This document shows positions 6,193 to 9,183 of a stretch of 9,183 bases of DNA, one piece after another. Within the stretch, counting starts at the first letter, position 1. Every line of letters starts with the position of its first letter. A program made the translations under genes and the position numbers. The notes under the pieces are model-generated. The model was not told the origin of the DNA, made no database searches, and saw only the letters and a list, made by a program, of their open reading frames with translations. The stretch is from Oscillospiraceae bacterium (lineage in GTDB: Bacteria > Bacillota > Clostridia > Oscillospirales > Ruminococcaceae), in the NCBI GenBank assembly GCA_019423445.1, contig JAHZBJ010000082.1, positions 1-9,183 on the forward strand, given 5' to 3'.

Positions 6193-7383
6193 ATGGAACG
6201 AAACGTGGAACAGATCCGGAGTCTGCGGCTTCACGCACACCATTTGGACCGGAAACTGCCCCCCGCCGGGATGAAAGAAGCCGCGGGTGCCTGCGGCCTT
6301 CAGAATTCGCCTCCGGGCGCGTGGGAGACGGCGCTTTTCAACCGCCTGGAAGGATGCACCCTGGAGATGCTTCGGAAGGCCCTGTGGGAGGAAAAGAGCT
6401 TGCTCCAGGCCTGGAGCTTCCGGGGGGCACCCGTGGTTTTTCCAACGGAGGAGAGGGGCGTTTTTCTGACCCCCCTGGCGGCTCTTCCTGGGGAGGAGCC
6501 CTGGATTTACACCCGCGGGATCCAGCTGGCCCTGGATTATCTGGGAATGTCCTTCTGCGACCTGCTGCCCCTGGTGGAACAGGCGGCGGAGCACCTGGAC
6601 CATTGTGCCGTCAAAAGCAAGGAGAGTTTGGATCGGGTCCTTGCCCAGCAGGTCCGGGAGTGGCTGCCCCCGGAGAAAAGGGAGCTTTGGGATGCCCCTT
6701 CCATGTACGGCAGCCCGGACCGTCAGACGGTGGGAGGCGCTGCGGTATCCTTCCTGCTGAGGCCCTGCGCTTTCCGCTCCCTGGTGGTGTTTGGCCGGCG
6801 GGAGGGGCAGAGCCCCACCTTTACCTCCTGCAGGAATTGGCTGGGGGGAGATCCGCCTCAGTCCCCCGACGGCCAGCGGCAGTTGGTAAGGAAGTTTCTC
6901 CACTGCTACGGTCCTTCCACCCAGGCTGCCTTTGGAGAGTGGCTGGGATGTTCCCCACGCCAGGCCGCCCGGCTGTGGAAAACAGCAGAAGACGAGATGA
7001 TTACGGTGAAGGCAGCGGGAAAAAGCCGGTTCCTTTTGGCTGAGGACGCGGAAATATTGGCTTTCCAGGGTCCGCCGGAGGAGAAACTGTTGTTGTTGGG
7101 CCCCCACGACCCATACCTGGATATCCGGGATCGGGAGGTGATCCTGGAGGACCGGGCCTGCCAGCGTCTGGTGTGGAGGACGGTGTCCAACCCGGGCGTG
7201 GTGCTGAAAGGAGGGCGGGTTGCCGGAATCTGGAACGGAAAGGTCCGGGACGGCAAACTGGAGTTTTCCACTACCCTGTGGGAGAACCTCTCCCCCCGGG
7301 AATGCCGGCTCCTGGAGGAGCTGGGGGAGGAATACGCCGTTTCTCGTGGCCTTGCTTTTTCTGTTGCAAAAAAGAAAAAGTAA
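6193..7383 (+). CDS. HTH_42 winged-helix protein related to YcaQ/AlkZ DNA glycosylases
   Basis: This 396-residue protein matches the HTH_42 (PF06224) family throughout: an N-terminal helix with IRSLRLHAHHL, the CGLQNSPPGAWETALFNRL segment (34-52), FLHCYGPSTQAAFGEWLG (about 235-252), a short helix-turn-helix (SPRQAARLW), LLLLGPHDPYLDIRDRE (299-315) and GGRVAGIWNGK near the C-terminus. The family includes E. coli YcaQ (AlkX) and Streptomyces AlkZ, monofunctional glycosylases that unhook DNA interstrand crosslinks using a QxQ or QxD motif. Here the equivalent site is Q37-N38-S39, so the first Gln is kept but the second catalytic residue is Ser; activity is uncertain. The start is supported by AGGAG 6 nt upstream. 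No promoter fits in the 25 bp between the preceding terminator and this start. The C-terminus is an unusual AKKKK encoded by an A-run. DNA binding is a family property, not demonstrated here. Confidence 0.82.
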   Translation: MERNVEQIRSLRLHAHHLDRKLPPAGMKEAAGACGLQNSPPGAWETALFNRLEGCTLEMLRKALWEEKSLLQAWSFRGAPVVFPTEERGVFLTPLAALPGEEPWIYTRGIQLALDYLGMSFCDLLPLVEQAAEHLDHCAVKSKESLDRVLAQQVREWLPPEKRELWDAPSMYGSPDRQTVGGAAVSFLLRPCAFRSLVVFGRREGQSPTFTSCRNWLGGDPPQSPDGQRQLVRKFLHCYGPSTQAAFGEWLGCSPRQAARLWKTAEDEMITVKAAGKSRFLLAEDAEILAFQGPPEEKLLLLGPHDPYLDIRDREVILEDRACQRLVWRTVSNPGVVLKGGRVAGIWNGKVRDGKLEFSTTLWENLSPRECRLLEELGEEYAVSRGLAFSVAKKKK

Positions 7384-7391
7384 GCAAAAAG

Positions 7392-7411
7392 AAAATGGCG
7401 GAACCATTTTT
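7392..7411. terminator. Weak AT-rich hairpin after the HTH_42 gene
   Basis: AAAATGG (7392-7398) pairs perfectly with CCATTTT (7404-7410) around a CGGAA loop, 8 bp after the HTH_42 stop. On the minus strand the same hairpin is followed by CTTTTTG, so it may act as the second terminator of the convergent small gene. The stem has only two G-C pairs. Confidence 0.4.
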
Positions 7412-7424
7412 AAAGCTCACAGAA

Positions 7425-7480
7425 AGGAAGGGTGGAACTGTCACACGCATTGGGTGTGGCGGTTCCGCCCTTCCTGTTTT
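7425..7480. terminator. Long intrinsic terminator between convergent genes
   Basis: The outer arms 7425-7438 and 7462-7475 form 14 pairs with one G-U; an inner stem (CACAC with GTGTG) extends the structure. GTTTT follows on the plus strand and AAAAC precedes it, giving a good terminator for the HTH_42 gene. The minus-strand gene's annotated stop codon lies inside this structure, which is unusual and supports a 3' frameshift in that gene. Confidence 0.8.
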
Positions 7481-7857
7481 GGTTCATTCTCCCCGAAGGA
7501 TAGTGGTAAGCTCTTGGCAAAGGGACGCGGCTTTGCCGCTGCCCCAGTATGGCTGTTCCTGGTCAGGGTGTCCAGGCAGGGGTGCCAGGTGTATTTCTCC
7601 AGCACCGCCATTACCGCTTCCGCCTGGGGGCTGCCGGCGGCGAGGGTATAGCTCTCCATGTCGTGGTAGGGAAGGGAGAGGAGGGCTCCGTCATCCCGAA
7701 CCGTTTTCACCCCGCTGATGATGATAGAAGCCCGCACCTCTCCCCTTTCCCACGGGAAGGAATCCCCCAGGGACCTGGGCCATACCATCCAAGCCGCCAT
7801 AGCCGCTGCGGCTGCCGCCAAGACGATCACTGCCATCCGCCGGATTATTTGAGACAT
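7441..7857 (-). CDS. Small membrane-anchored protein of unknown function, probable 3' frameshift
   Basis: I do not recognise the family. The 138-residue product begins with SQIIRR and one hydrophobic helix (about residues 8-26, very Ala-rich), so it is probably anchored in the membrane with the rest outside. The middle part (about 38-98) has a plausible folded pattern: VRASIIISGVKTV, ALLSLPYHDMESYTLAAGS, then a helix AEAVMAVLEKYTW. The start is well supported: AGGAGG lies 6 nt before the ATG. From about residue 100 the sequence becomes polar and unstructured and runs into the terminator, stopping in its loop. The other frame from about 7557 reads EQPYWGSGKAASLCQELTTI and stops at 7484, just before the terminator, as expected of an intact end. 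A one-base deletion or an internal deletion near 7555-7560 is therefore likely. Expression from the candidate promoter at 7886-7915 is plausible. Confidence 0.65.
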   Translation of the reverse strand: MSQIIRRMAVIVLAAAAAAMAAWMVWPRSLGDSFPWERGEVRASIIISGVKTVRDDGALLSLPYHDMESYTLAAGSPQAEAVMAVLEKYTWHPCLDTLTRNSHTGAAAKPRPFAKSLPLSFGENEPKQEGRNRHTQCV

Positions 7858-7885
7858 GGTTTCCCTCCTGTTCTTTACTAAAGAT

Positions 7886-7915
7886 AGGATAAGAAACGAA
7901 GAGGGGGTGAGTCAA
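7886..7915 (-). promoter_or_regulatory. Candidate promoter for the small membrane-anchored gene
   Basis: On the minus strand TTGACT (7910-7915) and TATCCT (7886-7891) are 18 nt apart: five and four consensus positions respectively. It lies in the 89-bp gap after the metAA stop and would start transcription near 7880. No terminator is visible after metAA, so read-through from metAA is the alternative. Confidence 0.4.
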
Positions 7916-7946
7916 TCAATTCTATGTAAAATATTCCTGGATTTCG

Positions 7947-8867
7947 TTAAAAGCCGGCAAGCTGATCCAGATCATAGGGGGTGTCCTGATAGACATGGTT
8001 GAGCCAATTGACAAAGAGAAGGTTGGCATGGCCCCGCCACAGGAGTCTGGGGGGCAAAGCCGGATCGTCCCCGGGATAGTAGTTTTCCGGCGGGGCAATG
8101 GGAAGCCCTTTCCCCAGGTCCCGGCGGTATTCCCCGTCCAGGGTCCCCCGGTCGTACTCCGAATGCCCGGTGACAAAGACCTGCCGGCCATCCCGGCGGG
8201 CCGCCATGTAAAGCCCTGCCTTGGGGGAGTCCGCCAGGATTTCCAGCTGGGGACAAGCGGCAACCAGGGATTCATCCACGGTGGTGTGCCGGGAATGGGG
8301 GGCCAGGAACTCCTCGTCGAAGCCGCGGGTCAAAGGATGGTTCTGCACCCGGGTGATATGGGGAAACACGCCGAAAAGCTTTTCCTCCAGGGGCTCCTTA
8401 TCAATACCGTAGTGGTGGTAGAGCCCGGCCTGGGCTCCCCAGCAGATGTGTAAGGTACAATAGACGTGGGTTTTGCTCCAGTCCATAATCTCGGAAAGCT
8501 CTTCCCAGTAATCCACTTCCTCAAAAGGCATCTGCTCCACCGGCGCCCCGGTAATAATCATGCCGTCGAACCGCTGGCTCTCAAGCTGGCGGAAAGTGCG
8601 GTAGAAATGGAGGAGATGTTCGGCAGGTGTATTTTTGGATTGGTGGCTGCTCACCTGCATCAGATCCACGTCCACCTGGAGGGGGGAATTCCCTAGGAGG
8701 CGAAGAAGCTGGGTCTCCGTCTCGATTTTCTTGGGCATCAGGTTCAGAATCACGATGCGCAGGGGACGGATGTCCTGGTGGGCGGCACGCTCCTCCTTCA
8801 TAATAAAGATGTTTTCCTGTTCCAGCACTGAAACGGCAGGCAGAGTGTCCGGGATACGAATGGGCAT
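7947..8867 (-). CDS. metAA: Homoserine O-acetyltransferase (MetA/MetAA type)
   Basis: This 306-residue cytoplasmic enzyme acylates the hydroxyl of L-homoserine, the first committed step of methionine synthesis, feeding sulfhydrylation or trans-sulfuration. It aligns with MetA without gaps at the key residues: K46-K47 in LMPKKIETET, E111 in ITGAPVEQMPFEEVDYW, nucleophile C142 in HICWGAQAGL, and H235 and E237 in FVTGHSEYD. Residue 111 decides the acyl donor in characterised members: Glu gives acetyl-CoA and Gly gives succinyl-CoA, so this enzyme should be an acetyltransferase even though the family is often named succinyltransferase. The ATG at 8867 follows AGGGGG at 7 nt; the in-frame GTG at 8897 lies upstream of the nearer promoter's transcript start and is rejected. 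No other methionine genes adjoin it, and no SAM riboswitch or T-box was seen upstream. Confidence 0.97.
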   Translation of the reverse strand: MPIRIPDTLPAVSVLEQENIFIMKEERAAHQDIRPLRIVILNLMPKKIETETQLLRLLGNSPLQVDVDLMQVSSHQSKNTPAEHLLHFYRTFRQLESQRFDGMIITGAPVEQMPFEEVDYWEELSEIMDWSKTHVYCTLHICWGAQAGLYHHYGIDKEPLEEKLFGVFPHITRVQNHPLTRGFDEEFLAPHSRHTTVDESLVAACPQLEILADSPKAGLYMAARRDGRQVFVTGHSEYDRGTLDGEYRRDLGKGLPIAPPENYYPGDDPALPPRLLWRGHANLLFVNWLNHVYQDTPYDLDQLAGF

Positions 8868-8874
8868 AGAGGTT

Positions 8875-8880
8875 CCCCCT
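8875..8880 (-). promoter_or_regulatory. Ribosome binding site of metAA
   Basis: AGGGGG on the minus strand, 7 nt before the ATG at 8867. It fixes the start at MPIRIPDTLP, the usual MetA N-terminus, and argues against the GTG 30 nt further upstream. Confidence 0.8.
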
Positions 8881-8900
8881 TGAAAGAAATTCTGCACTCA

Positions 8901-8929
8901 AGTATAGAAGAAAGCAGGGATAAAAGCAA
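8901..8929 (-). promoter_or_regulatory. Proximal metAA promoter
   Basis: On the minus strand TTGCTT (8924-8929), a 17-nt spacer and TATACT (8901-8906). The predicted start near 8894 gives a leader of about 27 nt, enough for the ribosome site but too short for a riboswitch. Confidence 0.55.
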
Positions 8930-9027
8930 GGAGTTCCATGGACAGGAGGTGGTTATAGAAGGGAAAAGGGCCAAGAAAACCCCAGGGAATATTTACCATT
9001 CGTATACTTGGAAAAAGATTATACATA

Positions 9028-9056
9028 CTTATAGTGGCACCTTTCCCCAATTCCAA
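9028..9056 (-). promoter_or_regulatory. Distal candidate metAA promoter
   Basis: On the minus strand TTGGAA (9051-9056), a 17-nt spacer and TATAAG (9028-9033); a second TATAAT follows at 9018-9023 without its own -35. Use of this site would add a leader of about 150 nt (9021-8868). It stands back to back with the strong plus-strand promoter at 9097. I saw no known riboswitch motif in that leader. Confidence 0.4.
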
Positions 9057-9096
9057 ATTTATGTAAACTTTCTTTGCAAAAAAAGCAAAAAGGGTG

Positions 9097-9125
9097 TTGA
9101 CAGTCGAGGAAGGGTGTGGTATTAT
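9097..9125 (+). promoter_or_regulatory. Near-consensus strong promoter, probably of an rRNA operon
   Basis: TTGACA (9097-9102), an exact 17-nt spacer and TATTAT (9120-9125). An A-rich stretch directly upstream (about 9076-9091, with runs of seven and five A) resembles an UP element, as found at stable-RNA promoters. Transcription would start near 9132. The following leader has no start codon or ribosome site. Confidence 0.85.
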
Positions 9126-9132
9126 AACTAAG

Positions 9133-9183
9133 CTGTCTCGAGCGGCCAGGCCGCAAGACAGAGGTTGCACCTTGAAAATTGAA
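9133..9183 (+). ncRNA. Structured leader, probably the 5' external spacer of an rRNA operon
   Basis: CTGTCT (9133-9138) pairs with AGACAG (9156-9161), and GCGGCC (9142-9147) with GGCCGC (9149-9154; the innermost pairs must open for a loop), forming a hairpin starting one or two bases after the predicted transcript start. It is followed by CACCTTGAAAATTGAA, resembling the 'ACCTTGAAAA.TGAA' stretch often seen before 16S rRNA or in rRNA spacers of Clostridia. The mature RNA begins beyond the window, so a tRNA operon cannot be excluded. Confidence 0.55.

Noticed and set aside
3695..6238. An 847-codon open frame on the minus strand, opposite the PBP gene
   Set aside because: It mirrors the PBP coding frame, lacks a plausible ribosome site and domain content, and the plus-strand frame has every PBP motif.
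7365..7391. Possible programmed slippage in the A-rich end of the HTH_42 gene
   Set aside because: The stop follows at once and the other frames add no conserved sequence; the A-run more likely belongs to the terminator surroundings.
6109..7407. A 432-codon minus-strand open frame opposite the HTH_42 gene
   Set aside because: It is a shadow of a gene matching HTH_42 along its full length, and it runs through terminator hairpins at both ends.
9133..9161. A tRNA or part of one at the right edge
   Set aside because: The hairpin is a single stem-loop of 29 nt without acceptor, D or T arms; it fits a leader structure better.

Overview
The window looks like chromosomal DNA of a spore-forming, anaerobic member of the Clostridia. 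The moderately high G+C composition together with a probable Rnf subunit, a BofC-type sporulation domain and Firmicutes-style ribosome binding sites suggests an Oscillospiraceae-type gut bacterium (Flavonifractor/Lawsonibacter-like). That placement is an inference from gene content; no rRNA is present to confirm it. I see no phage genes, transposases, CRISPR arrays or other mobile DNA.

Layout from left to right. (1) 3-89 is the last 28 codons of an upstream gene, probably rnfA, followed after 50 bp by a membrane-anchored DUF4015 putative glycoside hydrolase (140-1411). (2) A strong two-way terminator (1425-1470) separates this from a convergent AGCS-family sodium:alanine/glycine symporter on the minus strand (start set at 2784). 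The symporter is preceded by about 370 bp without a gene, holding a candidate promoter and a long terminator-like hairpin. (3) A small BofC C-terminal-domain protein on the minus strand (TTG start at 3516) has a close match to the forespore sigma-G promoter consensus. Divergent from it is a class A penicillin-binding protein (3722-6097) with all expected transglycosylase and transpeptidase motifs. (4) After a perfect hairpin comes an HTH_42 / YcaQ-AlkZ-related protein (6193-7383), a family that includes DNA interstrand-crosslink glycosylases. (5) A cluster of two hairpins lies between it and a small minus-strand membrane-anchored protein (7441-7857) that appears to carry a 3' frameshift. (6) metAA, a homoserine O-acetyltransferase with complete catalytic residues, is on the minus strand (7947-8867) with two candidate promoters. 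(7) At the right edge a near-consensus plus-strand promoter with an A-rich upstream element drives a structured leader that resembles the start of an rRNA operon; the RNA gene itself lies outside the window.

The genes are ordinary housekeeping functions (cell-wall synthesis, methionine synthesis, amino-acid uptake, sporulation, possible DNA repair) and do not form one pathway. I found no convincing new multi-gene system. The points most worth following up are the sigma-G-like promoter, the apparent frameshift in the 7441-7857 gene, the changed active-site motif of the HTH_42 protein, and the terminator-like hairpin in the symporter leader.
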